In this document: piece after piece, positions 40,808 to 48,939 of the stretch
Layout of the letters: each line of letters starts with the position of its first letter
How positions within the stretch are numbered: position 1 is the first letter of the stretch
Source: Moheibacter lacus
GTDB taxonomy: Bacteria > Bacteroidota > Bacteroidia > Flavobacteriales > Weeksellaceae
Direction: 5' to 3'
Assembly (NCBI RefSeq): GCF_014042165.1
Contig: NZ_JACDZE010000001.1
Coordinates: 454,594 to 518,593 of the forward strand
DNA length: 64,000 bases
The notes under the pieces: model-generated
Database searches by the model: none
The model's input: only the letters and a program-made list of their open reading frames with translations
What the model was told of the DNA's origin: nothing
Program-made: the position numbers and the translations under genes

Positions 40808-41386
40808 GTGCATTTCTTTTTCAATTTCAACGAGGAGATTCCCGAAGAATTTTATTCGGAAGAAAATCACCAGCCTTATGACCAATGTTCCGTTTGTGGA
40901 AACGGTTTTGGAGATGGTCATTATTTTATCGAGAAAGCATTTCAAAAAACACACGATCAATCCAATTTTGAAACGACTTTTGAATATGCCATCTGTGAGA
41001 ATTGTAAAACTGATATGATGAAAAGCATTTCAAAAGAATCGATGCAAAACATTCAAGAGTTTGCGATGGGTCTGGGTGGAATGCCGAAAATGGAAAATGC
41101 GAATGAAACAGAAATTGATTTGAATTATTTAATGAATCATTGCATTGCAAGCGGAAAATCAAAAGAAGAATTGAACGAATACCATTTGGTTGGGATATTT
41201 AGAAATGGGAAATTGGTGCAATTGCCTATGCTATACGGCGAAAGTTTCATCGAAGAATATTCTGAATTATTATCCGAAGAAACCAAAGGTTTTTTTGATG
41301 ATTTCTTTAATAATATTACCGTTCTACCACCGACATTGGCCAAAATCCTCGAAGACGAAAAACCTCGGCGACCGGTGTTGATTTAA
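40808..41386 (+). CDS. uncharacterised protein with two CxxC pairs
   Basis: A likely GTG start at 40808 gives 192 residues; the frame opens further to 40724, but that part reads through the simple-repeat tract. CxxC pairs at C27/C30 (CSVCGNGF) and C63/C66 (CENCKTD) could bind one zinc. The remainder has an acidic helical tail and EEYSELLSEETKGFFDDF near 150-168. I do not recognise the family. The stop is at 41384-41386 and overlaps the stop of the convergent DUF5995 gene by four bases. Cytoplasmic location is likely. Confidence 0.75.
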   Translation: MHFFFNFNEEIPEEFYSEENHQPYDQCSVCGNGFGDGHYFIEKAFQKTHDQSNFETTFEYAICENCKTDMMKSISKESMQNIQEFAMGLGGMPKMENANETEIDLNYLMNHCIASGKSKEELNEYHLVGIFRNGKLVQLPMLYGESFIEEYSELLSEETKGFFDDFFNNITVLPPTLAKILEDEKPRRPVLI

Positions 41387-42138
41387 ACATTTTTAATCGC
41401 TTGTAAAATCTCAATATTTTTTACAATGTCTTGACTTTCACAACTTCGTAAATCGGAAATGGTTTTGGAAGAAATCAATTTAGGATGTAGAATTTGCGTC
41501 GCCACTTTTGCCGTGGCATAATCCACGATATCGATGACCGATTCCCGTAAGAATTTGGGCGTATTGGAATGGATGACCGCCGTAGTCCAGGATGCTTCTC
41601 TGGCTCTGGAGATAGCAAAATCAAGGACAGCATTGTCTTTTCCATTGGAAATTTTATCCAAAAGATCAATCGGATAAAAAATTTCATTTAGTTTTTCCTG
41701 CACATTTTGATTGATGGAAGCAATGACCGAATTGATTTTCACAAAATCTTTTTTAAGCGGATTGATTTTCCGATAAGGCATCACCGCTGCCGCAGAAATC
41801 CCCAAATCCAAATTGATATGCGCATTCATCCCCAAAAATATATGGTGGAGAATCAATAGTTTATCATTTTTAGCTGCTTCAAAAGTCAAGTACCATGAAT
41901 GCGTACATTTTTTACCTTTTTGGTAAGCGCCCCAAGCATCAATATACCGTAATGCGAAATCCACATCCATACGAACCATCCGCGGATTATCCTCAAATTT
42001 TTTCAATTCTATATTTCGCAGGACTTGTGCTGTAGTAGCACGATATGTGCAGGCAAAATAGCCAAGCGGACTTTTATTTTCTTTGCTCCAAAGAATGATT
42101 TCATCTAGTTTTATTAGTACTTCTTCGATTGTTTTCAT
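41383..42138 (-). CDS. DUF5995 family protein
   Basis: A 251-residue protein matching the DUF5995 family by GYFACTYRATTAQVLRNIE (about 27-45), MDVDFALRYIDAWGAYQKGKK (57-77) and HHIFLGMNAHINLDLGISAAAV (about 98-119). The last region holds conserved His and Asp residues as in the family, whose function is unknown. It is a soluble, mostly helical protein. It is transcribed towards the CxxC protein gene, whose stop codon overlaps its own by four bases. A TAAATTTC element on the minus strand is a weak -7 match. Confidence 0.9.
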   Translation of the reverse strand: MKTIEEVLIKLDEIILWSKENKSPLGYFACTYRATTAQVLRNIELKKFEDNPRMVRMDVDFALRYIDAWGAYQKGKKCTHSWYLTFEAAKNDKLLILHHIFLGMNAHINLDLGISAAAVMPYRKINPLKKDFVKINSVIASINQNVQEKLNEIFYPIDLLDKISNGKDNAVLDFAISRAREASWTTAVIHSNTPKFLRESVIDIVDYATAKVATQILHPKLISSKTISDLRSCESQDIVKNIEILQAIKNV

Positions 42139-42246
42139 GGAATTTTTTATTGGTTGAGTGTTGAAATTTACTTCTTTTTCAGTTCAAACTTATGTTTGTC
42201 CACAAAATTTCTAATTTCTAACATCTTCTTTCTAAAATCTAAACTT

Positions 42247-42254
42247 TATCTTCG
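42247..42254 (+). promoter_or_regulatory. -7-like element (TATCTTCG) of the epimerase gene
   Basis: TATCTTCG matches TAnnTTTG at seven of eight positions and is 4 bases before the ATG at 42259. The fit is partial, but the position is the same as in other genes of the window with predicted leaderless transcripts. Confidence 0.35.
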
Positions 42255-42258
42255 CAAA

Positions 42259-43254
42259 ATGGTTTTTGTAACGGGAGCTACAGGTCTGATCGGAAGTTTT
42301 TTATTGCTCGAATTGTCCAAAAAAGGAAAACAAATTCGGGCGATGAAACGCAAAAATTCCGATTTAGAAGCGGTAAAAAATTTGTTTTTGGAATTTTCCG
42401 ATTTGGAAAGTTTTCAGAAAATTGATTGGGTTGAAAGCGATTTGTTGGACATTCCAGATTTGGAAAAGCATTTCGATGGAGTGGAAACGATTTATCATGC
42501 TGCAGCTTCTGTCGGATTTGACGATCGGTCCAGAAAACAAATCCATGAAATCAATGTCAAAGGAACAGAAAATCTGGTCAATCTCGCAATAGCCAAAACA
42601 ATTCCCAATTTCGTCTATATCAGCTCGATTGCCGTTCTAGATGAAATACCGGGAGAAAAAATCATCACTGAAAAATCAAAATTTGATGCAGAGCGCATTC
42701 ATTCTGAATATGCCATTTCAAAAAAGAAAGGTGAAATGAATGTTTGGCGTGGATCACAAGAAGGTTTAAAAGTGCTTGTGGTTCATCCTTCCGTGGTCAT
42801 CGGAAGTCTGGATGGAAATCGCGCAAGTGAAAGATTGTTCCAATTAGCCGGAAAGAAAAAAGCCTTTGCAACTGCAGGTTTGACGGGATATGTGGATGTA
42901 AGAGATGTGGCTTTTGCGATGGTGGAATTGGTCGAAAAAAACAAATGGAATGAAGCTTTTATTCTAAACTCGGGTGATGAAAGTTTTTTAAATGTATTCA
43001 ATCATTTGCGGAAAGCTAAAAATTTAGGCGAAGCCAAATTGGTCTCAAAAGGAAAATTAAAATTGGCCAAATTTTTATCCCAAATCAGCCGGATTTTCGG
43101 TGGACCCTACATGAGCCAAGCCAGTTATCATGCTTTGACCGGAAATGTCGTCTACTCCAATGAAAAAATCAAAAAAGAAATCGGGATGGAATTCATTCCC
43201 ATTGAAGAAGCTTTGGATTTTCATGCCAAACGTTATGAGAAATTCAAATCATAA
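42259..43254 (+). CDS. NAD-dependent epimerase/dehydratase (extended SDR)
   Basis: The ATG at 42259 gives 331 residues beginning directly with the Rossmann motif MVFVTGATGLIGSFLL (TGxxGxxG). An upstream in-frame TTG at 42154 would add a hydrophobic segment and is rejected. The active-site YAISKKKGE (Y-x-x-x-K near 151-155) is followed by VLVVHPSVVIG and YVDVRDVAFAM, typical of extended SDRs of the dihydroflavonol 4-reductase type. Substrate unknown; sugar-nucleotide or quinone-like substrates are possible. Cytoplasmic. Confidence 0.9.
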   Translation: MVFVTGATGLIGSFLLLELSKKGKQIRAMKRKNSDLEAVKNLFLEFSDLESFQKIDWVESDLLDIPDLEKHFDGVETIYHAAASVGFDDRSRKQIHEINVKGTENLVNLAIAKTIPNFVYISSIAVLDEIPGEKIITEKSKFDAERIHSEYAISKKKGEMNVWRGSQEGLKVLVVHPSVVIGSLDGNRASERLFQLAGKKKAFATAGLTGYVDVRDVAFAMVELVEKNKWNEAFILNSGDESFLNVFNHLRKAKNLGEAKLVSKGKLKLAKFLSQISRIFGGPYMSQASYHALTGNVVYSNEKIKKEIGMEFIPIEEALDFHAKRYEKFKS

Positions 43255-43274
43255 TGGTTCAATCCTACTCATTT

Positions 43275-43363
43275 CTTAGTGGACTTCGTGATTTCTTTGT
43301 GCATCTTTGTGGTAAATATTTATTGAAATCAAATCTGAATAAGAAACCACAATGTTCACTAAG
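43275..43363. repeat. fold-back element with CTTTGTG motifs
   Basis: CTTAGTGGAC (43275-43284) and GTTCACTAAG (43354-43363) are nearly exact reverse complements. Between them are CTTTGTGCATCTTTGTGGTA (43295-43314) and its opposite-strand counterpart AAACCACAATG. The same CTTTGTGC...CTTTGTGGTAAA motif recurs at 45677, 46016 and 46037, so this belongs to a dispersed intergenic repeat family. Confidence 0.55.
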
Positions 43364-43419
43364 CTCAGATAATTCGGAATTTACAACGAACACCAAGAAA
43401 TTAAATTTCAAATAGGAAA

Positions 43420-44475
43420 ATGGAAGAATTTATATCTAAAATCAATTCAAATTTTTTAACCGAAAAAGGAAGTGTCTCAGCCAAATGTGCATCCAACATC
43501 GCGTTGATCAAATATTGGGGAAAACGCGATGTTCAAATCCCGATGAACCCTTCCATCAGTTTTACGCTGAACAATAGTTATACGGAAACGGTATTAAAAT
43601 TCAACCCAAAAGAAGACGAAGAAATCGCTTTAAAAGTCTTTTTGGATGGTGCTTTAAAAGAAGATTTCGCTCCAAAAATCATCCAGTTTTTTCAAAGAAT
43701 TGAAAAATACATTCCTTTTTTAAAAAGATTTGAATTTGAAATCCATACGCACAACACCTTTCCGCACAGCAGCGGAATCGCATCTTCGGCTTCCGGAATG
43801 GGCGCTTTATCGCTTTGTTTGGTGGAATTGGAAAATCAATTGGGAGGAAATCTAAAAGAAGATGAAAAACTAAAAAAAGCTTCTTTTTTGGCAAGATTAG
43901 GCTCAGGAAGTGCTTGTCGTTCTATTTATCCGGGATTAACGGTTTGGGGAGAAACAGAAAATATAGAAGGAAGTTCAGATTTATATGCGGTTCCTTATCC
44001 ACATGAAGTACATGAAAATTTCAGGAATTTTCAAGATTGTATTTTGTTAATCGATGAAGGACAAAAGGAAGTCTCCAGTACGGTGGGACATGGATTAATG
44101 GAAGGTCATCCTTATGCTGCGCAAAGATTTCAGTCGGCAGAAGAAAATCTGAAAAAGCTGATTCCGATATTGAAAAATGGGGATTTGGAAGCGTTTGGGA
44201 AGATCGTGGAGCATGAAGCTTTGAGTTTACATGCGATGATGATGACTTCGCATCCATATTTTATCTTAATGAAGCCCAATACCTTAAAAGTGATTGAAAA
44301 AATTTGGGAATTCAGAAAAAACACGAGTCTACCTTTATACTTTACACTAGATGCCGGTGCCAATGTTCATTTATTGTATCCAGAGTTTGCTAAAGAAGAA
44401 ATAGCGCTTTTTATAATGGAAACGTTAAAATCACAATACAATAGTGGTAAAATGGTGAAAGATTTTTCATTTTAA
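43420..44475 (+). CDS. mvaD: diphosphomevalonate decarboxylase
   Basis: A 351-residue GHMP kinase-fold enzyme. SNIALIKYWGKRDVQIPMNPS (about 20-40) is the N-terminal signature of the family, and HNTFPHSSGIASSASGMGALS (about 110-130) is the ATP-phosphate loop. A catalytic Asp is expected in LYFTLDAGANVHLLYP (near 308-323). The enzyme converts mevalonate diphosphate to isopentenyl diphosphate in the cytoplasm, so this organism uses the mevalonate route for isoprenoids, which feeds menaquinone synthesis. No other mevalonate genes are in the window. Confidence 0.95.
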   Translation: MEEFISKINSNFLTEKGSVSAKCASNIALIKYWGKRDVQIPMNPSISFTLNNSYTETVLKFNPKEDEEIALKVFLDGALKEDFAPKIIQFFQRIEKYIPFLKRFEFEIHTHNTFPHSSGIASSASGMGALSLCLVELENQLGGNLKEDEKLKKASFLARLGSGSACRSIYPGLTVWGETENIEGSSDLYAVPYPHEVHENFRNFQDCILLIDEGQKEVSSTVGHGLMEGHPYAAQRFQSAEENLKKLIPILKNGDLEAFGKIVEHEALSLHAMMMTSHPYFILMKPNTLKVIEKIWEFRKNTSLPLYFTLDAGANVHLLYPEFAKEEIALFIMETLKSQYNSGKMVKDFSF

Positions 44476-44536
44476 CTTTTTATTTGTCAAATTCTTTCTA
44501 TATTCGACCATTGAAAAATTAATTAATACAAAAAAC

Positions 44537-45487
44537 ATGAAAAAATTATCTATTCTTTTGACTGGATTGATGTTTACAACATCTTTTGCACAGGAATTCG
44601 TATCACAAGCAACTGTTGTTCCTGTAGTTAATGCAAACAACGGAACTTCTGAGGTTTTATTGGAACAAGTAGCTTTCGGTACTTCAGGGATTATCTCTGA
44701 CACGGGTGCATCAGGAGAAATTGTAGCTTCTGCTGACGATATCGATTTGACTTATGATGCTACAAAAATCACAAAGATTTCAGCATTTGGTTTTGACAAT
44801 GCCATGACTATTTCTACGCAAGGTACAGGAGTTAGTTTCTACATCATCGCAGATGAAGACTGGTATCCAGAAGGATCTGATCCACGTGAGACCAACTTGT
44901 ATGCATTTGAAATGACAATTGGAGATGCAGGATTTGATTTCATCGACAACGGTGATACTTCTTACCAATTTGATTTAGACTTAAACGTATTGGGAGAAGA
45001 TGTGGTTTTACCAGCAGGTAAATACTGGATCTCTGTAGTTGCTAACACTACTATCGCTGACATCACTGCAGCAAACAGATGGAACTGGTACCAGAACTTA
45101 AGCGCAAACGGAGTTGGTGGTCACTTAACTGACCCTCTAGATTTGTTTGGAGCAGGTGCAACTACTTGGACTGATATTGCAAGTCTTACAGGTTGGACTG
45201 AAAGTGACTTATCTATGATCGTTGAAGGAGAAGAAACTACGATGGGAGTTAGTGATGTAAATGCTGCAAGCGTTACCGTTTATCCAAACCCTGCTACAAA
45301 CTTCGTAAAAGCGACTGTGAAAAACGGAGAAGTTAGCGCTATGACAGTTATGAACATGAACGGACAAGTAGTTGCTTCTGCAAAAGCTGCTTCTGTAAAT
45401 GTTTCTGCTCTTCCTGCAGGTGTTTATGTAGTAAAAGTACAAGACGCTAAAGGAAATGTAACGACTTCTAAAGTTGTAAAAAAATAA
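44537..45487 (+). CDS. small secreted protein with T9SS sorting domain
   Basis: A 316-residue secreted protein with a signal peptide (MKKLSILLTGLMFTTSFAQ). The middle part (about 20-235) is a beta-rich domain of unknown type with IYD-like acidic loops and WISVVANTT near 155; it resembles segments of the large T9SS protein at 54405 (GDVF...W). The C-terminus (about 245-316) begins VTVYPNPATN and ends TTSKVVKK, a type A T9SS sorting domain. Codon use seems biased to frequent codons, suggesting strong expression. It is probably a surface or released protein of unknown function. Confidence 0.88.
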   Translation: MKKLSILLTGLMFTTSFAQEFVSQATVVPVVNANNGTSEVLLEQVAFGTSGIISDTGASGEIVASADDIDLTYDATKITKISAFGFDNAMTISTQGTGVSFYIIADEDWYPEGSDPRETNLYAFEMTIGDAGFDFIDNGDTSYQFDLDLNVLGEDVVLPAGKYWISVVANTTIADITAANRWNWYQNLSANGVGGHLTDPLDLFGAGATTWTDIASLTGWTESDLSMIVEGEETTMGVSDVNAASVTVYPNPATNFVKATVKNGEVSAMTVMNMNGQVVASAKAASVNVSALPAGVYVVKVQDAKGNVTTSKVVKK

Positions 45488-45513
45488 TTGAATTTTAAAT
45501 TCTAATTATATAG

Positions 45514-45540
45514 AAGCCACTCGGATGAGTGGCTTTTTTT
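45514..45540 (+). terminator. terminator of the small T9SS gene
   Basis: AAGCCACTC (45514-45522) and GAGTGGCTT (45527-45535) form a nine-base stem with a GGAT loop, followed by a run of T. It lies 27 bases after the stop. Confidence 0.9.
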
Positions 45541-45552
45541 TGTTACTTGAAA

Positions 45553-45597
45553 TAAAATTTCTTCTTCCACATACCCCAACCTGCAGAAGAAATTTTA
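45553..45597. repeat. 13-base inverted repeat
   Basis: TAAAATTTCTTCT (45553-45565) and AGAAGAAATTTTA (45585-45597) are exact reverse complements around a 19-base spacer. It is a stable hairpin but not followed by a T-run. Confidence 0.55.
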
Positions 45598-45676
45598 AAA
45601 ATAATCTTTATTGGGATTCATTTTTAACCACGACTCCAAAGCCTCGTGATCCTAAGAACTCAGAAGTAACACAAGG

Positions 45677-45698
45677 CTTTGTACACTTTGTGGTAAAA
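45677..45698. repeat. CTTTGTG-family repeat copy
   Basis: The copy begins CTTTGTACACTTTGTGG and is closely similar to the copies at 43295, 46016 and 46037. Confidence 0.5.
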
Positions 45699-45724
45699 TA
45701 GACAAAAAATATAATAGAATTAAA

Positions 45725-45898
45725 TTTAACCACATAGGTACATAGTTTTTTTCTTATTTATCAGTGCCATTAGTTAAAATAGTTTCCACTTTTCGTGGAA
45801 CATAGAGTGATGAAAATAAATTACGTACCCCTATACCGCCAAAGGCAGATACTATGAAAACTTAATCATCACAAAGATCCTATTCCTATGTGGTTAAA
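45725..45898. mobile_element. MITE-like fold-back element candidate
   Basis: TTTAACCACATAGG (45725-45738) and CCTATGTGGTTAAA (45885-45898) are exact 14-base inverted ends of a 174-base segment with no coding capacity. No clear target duplication flanks it. It may be a miniature inverted-repeat element or part of a dispersed AACCACATAG repeat family. Confidence 0.45.
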
Positions 45899-46015
45899 GT
45901 TATTATTATCAACCATATATAATTTTTATCGTGTATTAAAATAAAAGCATTTCACTCCGTTTAGGAAATTTCTTCTTCCCCGACCTTTACTTCTATTTCA
46001 CTCAGTGTAAAAAAG

Positions 46016-46060
46016 TTGTGCACTTTGTGATAAAAACTTTGTGCGCTTTGTGGTAAAAAC
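46016..46060. repeat. two tandem CTTTGTG-family repeats
   Basis: TTGTGCACTTTGTGATAAAA (46016-46035) is directly followed by CTTTGTGCGCTTTGTGG (from 46037). They share the pattern CTTTGTGCnCTTTGTGGTAAA with the copies at 43295 and 45677. Confidence 0.5.
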
Positions 46061-46091
46061 ACCTTTTAAAATTGAAGAAAAGAATTACAAA

Positions 46092-47033
46092 TCATCCTTT
46101 TTTCTCCACCAATTTCCGGGTTTTTGCGTAGTGAATCGCAGCATTAACTTCAAAACCGATCATGATCAAAAGCACATTGATGTAAATAAAAATCATCATG
46201 ATCATCACCAATCCCACTGATCCATACAACAAATCATAATAATTGAATTTTTTGATGTAAAATTGAAATCCCATTAAGGTCAAGAAAAATAATACCGTCG
46301 CCATGATCGCGCCCGGCGCTATGAACCGAAGCCGTTGTTTTACGTTTGTTCCATAATAATACAACATCACCAAAGACGTAAAATAAAACAAAGAAGCCGA
46401 AACAAAATTCAAAATATGAATCATCGTCGGAACCTCCAAAAAAGCACCATAATCCTCGATGTACCGCCAAATGAAATTGGTATAATAAGTTACGATCAAC
46501 TGAACGATGATAAAAAACACAAAAAAGATGGTCAACACCACCGAAATCAATCGATTATGAATTCCCTTTCGGCGTTTTGCGTATCCATAATGCGAAGCAT
46601 TGAAACCATTGATCATCACCGTGATACCGTTGGAAGAAAGTAAAATGGTCAAGATGATGAATAAAATCCCAATGCTTCTTCCACTTTTACCATCGGCAGT
46701 TTGGGAAATGTATCCGATGACTTCATCGGTGATGCGTGGTGGTAAAATCCTTGGGATGAATTCAGAGAAAAGCAATGTTTGGATTTCCTGATAAAGTGGC
46801 GCATGTGGCAAAACACTGAACAAGAAAAGCAAAAACGGAAACAAACTAAAAAAGAAAGCCCATGAAACCGCTCCGACACGTAGCGCAAAAATTTGATTGG
46901 AAAGCCCTTTCATCAAAAAACCCAACAACATGTACAAAGAAGTTCCGTTCAGAGATTTGAATTTGATGCGTTTGGCAATCTTCACAAAAAGATTATCTGA
47001 TGATATTTTCTTTATTTTTGAACGAATCGCCAT
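46092..47033 (-). CDS. YihY/BrkB family membrane protein
   Basis: The ATG at 47033 gives 313 residues; an extension to 47126 would overlap rlmH and is rejected. It has six hydrophobic segments and conserved features of the YihY/BrkB family: ALRVGAVSWAFFFSLFPFLLF (about 48-69) and SNGITVMINGFNASHYGYAKRRKGIHNR (about 130-157). The family sits in the inner membrane; an early claim of RNase BN activity was withdrawn, and the transport role is unproven. The start is 29 bases from the divergent rlmH start. Confidence 0.92.
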   Translation of the reverse strand: MAIRSKIKKISSDNLFVKIAKRIKFKSLNGTSLYMLLGFLMKGLSNQIFALRVGAVSWAFFFSLFPFLLFLFSVLPHAPLYQEIQTLLFSEFIPRILPPRITDEVIGYISQTADGKSGRSIGILFIILTILLSSNGITVMINGFNASHYGYAKRRKGIHNRLISVVLTIFFVFFIIVQLIVTYYTNFIWRYIEDYGAFLEVPTMIHILNFVSASLFYFTSLVMLYYYGTNVKQRLRFIAPGAIMATVLFFLTLMGFQFYIKKFNYYDLLYGSVGLVMIMMIFIYINVLLIMIGFEVNAAIHYAKTRKLVEKKG

Positions 47034-47062
47034 AATTTTACTGCCAAATAGGTTTAAGTCAA

Positions 47063-47536
47063 ATGAACATTCTGTTAATCTGCATAGGAAAGACCGATGA
47101 AAAACCCTTGGAGGAGTTGATTTCAAAATACGAAAAACGACTTCCCTCCCACTGGAATTACCAACGCATCGAAATTCCCGACCTCAAAAATCGGAAAAAC
47201 CTTTCGGAATCACAACAAAAAGAAAAAGAAGCCGAACTAATTCTTGCCAAAATCAACCCAACGGACTTTGTGATTTTATTGGACGAAAAAGGAAAACAGC
47301 TGCATTCGACCGTATTTGCAGCATCCATTCAAGAATTGATGAACCTATCTGTGAAACAAATCGTTTTCCTGATCGGCGGCCCTTACGGATTTGCGGACGA
47401 AATTTACGCCAGAGCCAACCGCAAACTTTCCCTTTCCCAAATGACCTTTACACACCAAATGGTCAGACTATTTCTCGTGGAACAACTTTACCGTGCATTT
47501 GCTATCTTGCAGGGCAAACCTTATCATCATGAATGA
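47063..47536 (+). CDS. rlmH: 23S rRNA (pseudouridine1915-N3)-methyltransferase RlmH
   Basis: A 157-residue SPOUT methyltransferase. LLDEKGKQLHSTVFA (near 72-86) and FLIGGPYGFADEIYARA (about 100-116) form the SAM-binding trefoil knot, and LSLSQMTFTHQMVRLFLVEQLYRAF (about 120-144) is the C-terminal signature. RlmH methylates pseudouridine 1915 in helix 69 of 23S rRNA on the ribosome. The sequence is of standard length. The CPBP protease gene starts inside its last codons (8-base overlap), so they share a transcript. Confidence 0.96.
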   Translation: MNILLICIGKTDEKPLEELISKYEKRLPSHWNYQRIEIPDLKNRKNLSESQQKEKEAELILAKINPTDFVILLDEKGKQLHSTVFAASIQELMNLSVKQIVFLIGGPYGFADEIYARANRKLSLSQMTFTHQMVRLFLVEQLYRAFAILQGKPYHHE

Positions 47537-48374
47537 AGAATCTGAAGCCCTAAAACCTGAAATCCAAGATAAATCCCGTTTCAAAATTTCCATCGGGAAA
47601 TCTTTTGCCGTGGCATTTATCATCGTGGTTTGTTTGCAATTGATCGGTTCCGTGGTGAACATTCCGTCATTTAAATGGGAATACCTTTACCACATCACGC
47701 TTCCGCTTTCCTTTTTATTTGGTGGAATAGTAGCCATATTTATTTTGCTTCCATTTGTAAAAACCAATTGGAAATCCATCGTGGATCACATTTGGAAACC
47801 GGCGAGCATCGGCGTTTTTTTATTGAGCATCCTATTTTATATTTTTACATTGCCATTTGCAGAATTTTTGGCTTCGATGGTTCCAACTTCGGGAATAGAT
47901 TTTTTAGAAGAATTTTACAATGAAGTCGTCAAAGCATTTGAAATGATGCTCGATTATAAAATCGCCGGATTTATCACGGTTTGCATCCTCGCGCCAATTA
48001 TCGAAGAAATATTGTTCAGAGGAATTCTTTTGCGCGGCCTTTTACAAAAAGGAATTTCGCCTATTTTGGCCATAATTTTAAGTTCTTTCTTGTTTGGATT
48101 GGCGCATTTAAATCCATGGCAATTCATGGGCGCAGGTTTACTTGGTGCGGTATTCGGATTTGTGTATTATAGAACGAAAGCGCTTTGGATCTGTATTTTT
48201 TTACATGCTTTGAACAATTCGATTTCGTTTATCATGATGCTAAAATTTGAAACAATGGATGAAAACGTAACAAATCCAAACGACATGATTTCAGTGGTGG
48301 TTTGTTTTATCATGGCGGTTTTAATCGGTTTTGGCATCTATAAATTGACAAAAAATAAATTGACATGGAATTGA
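47529..48374 (+). CDS. CPBP family intramembrane glutamic endopeptidase
   Basis: From ATG at 47529 the protein has 281 residues; the frame extends 5' into rlmH but that part is a shadow. About seven hydrophobic helices contain the family motifs: IIEEILFRGILLRGL (EExxxR), FGLAHLNPWQFMGAGLLG (FxxxH) and LHALNNSISF (HxxxN). Such proteases (Rce1-like) cleave membrane peptides or act in immunity-like roles; the target is unknown. The start overlaps the rlmH stop by 8 bases and its stop overlaps rdgB by 10 bases, so it is part of a tight operon. Confidence 0.94.
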   Translation: MNEESEALKPEIQDKSRFKISIGKSFAVAFIIVVCLQLIGSVVNIPSFKWEYLYHITLPLSFLFGGIVAIFILLPFVKTNWKSIVDHIWKPASIGVFLLSILFYIFTLPFAEFLASMVPTSGIDFLEEFYNEVVKAFEMMLDYKIAGFITVCILAPIIEEILFRGILLRGLLQKGISPILAIILSSFLFGLAHLNPWQFMGAGLLGAVFGFVYYRTKALWICIFLHALNNSISFIMMLKFETMDENVTNPNDMISVVVCFIMAVLIGFGIYKLTKNKLTWN

Positions 48375-48937
48375 TATTTGCTTCGCACAATGAAAATAAG
48401 GTGAAAGAAATCCGATCTGTACTTCCCGATTGGATCCAACTCAAATCACTGAACGACATCGGTTTTCATGAAGAAATAGCAGAAACTGGCACAACCCTGG
48501 AGGAAAACGCCCAAATCAAAGCCGAAACGATTTATAAACTGACCGGAAAAAATGTGTTTGCGGACGATTCGGGGTTATTTGTAGAAGCTTTGAACGGCGC
48601 GCCAGGGGTTTATTCGGCGCGGTACGCAGGGACAGGAAATTCACTGGACAATATCCATAAATTATTGAAGAATTTAGAAGCGGAAGAAAACCGGAATGCT
48701 TCATTCCAAGCGGTTTTCTGCACAATAATTGAAGGAGAAATTTCGTTTTTAAAAGGAGAAGTTTTGGGCGAAATCATCCAAGAACTTAAAGGAAGCGAAG
48801 GTTTTGGTTATGATCCGGTATTTGTTCCGAAAGGATTTGAGAAAACCTTTGCAGAAATGAGTTCGACTGATAAAAATCAAATCAGCCACCGTGCCAAAGC
48901 AGTACAGAAATTGATTAACTTTATTGAAAATTTATAG
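48365..48937 (+). CDS. rdgB: non-canonical purine NTP pyrophosphatase
   Basis: A 190-residue HAM1/RdgB protein. FASHNENKVKEIRSVLP (about 4-20) is the substrate-binding N-terminus, VFADDSGLFVEALNGAPGVYSARYAG (about 64-89) is the central signature, and FGYDPVFVPKG (about 144-154) with SHRAKAVQKL at the end completes the family pattern. It hydrolyses dITP, XTP and similar nucleotides to monophosphates in the cytoplasm. It is fused by overlap to the CPBP gene and followed by rnz after only 2 bases. Confidence 0.96.
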   Translation: MELIFASHNENKVKEIRSVLPDWIQLKSLNDIGFHEEIAETGTTLEENAQIKAETIYKLTGKNVFADDSGLFVEALNGAPGVYSARYAGTGNSLDNIHKLLKNLEAEENRNASFQAVFCTIIEGEISFLKGEVLGEIIQELKGSEGFGYDPVFVPKGFEKTFAEMSSTDKNQISHRAKAVQKLINFIENL

Positions 48938-48939
48938 GC

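Larger units (their letters stand above)
45488..46091. other. repeat-rich intergenic region of about 600 bases
   Basis: No credible gene lies here. It holds a terminator (45514-45540), a 13-base inverted repeat (45553-45597), a CTTTGTG-type repeat (45677-45698), a longer fold-back with AACCACATAGG ends (45725-45898) and two tandem CTTTGTG repeats (46016-46060). The region appears to be an accumulation point for small palindromic repeats between the T9SS gene and the convergent yihY gene. Confidence 0.7.

Noticed and set aside
42154..42258. N-terminal extension of the epimerase
   Set aside because: Extended SDRs start right at the Rossmann motif, and a -7-like element lies just before 42259.
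45725..45898. Complete insertion sequence
   Set aside because: Inverted ends exist but there is no transposase frame and no clear target duplication, so only a MITE-like label is given.
47033..47126. N-terminal extension of YihY
   Set aside because: It would cover the rlmH start region on the opposite strand; the ATG at 47033 fits the family.
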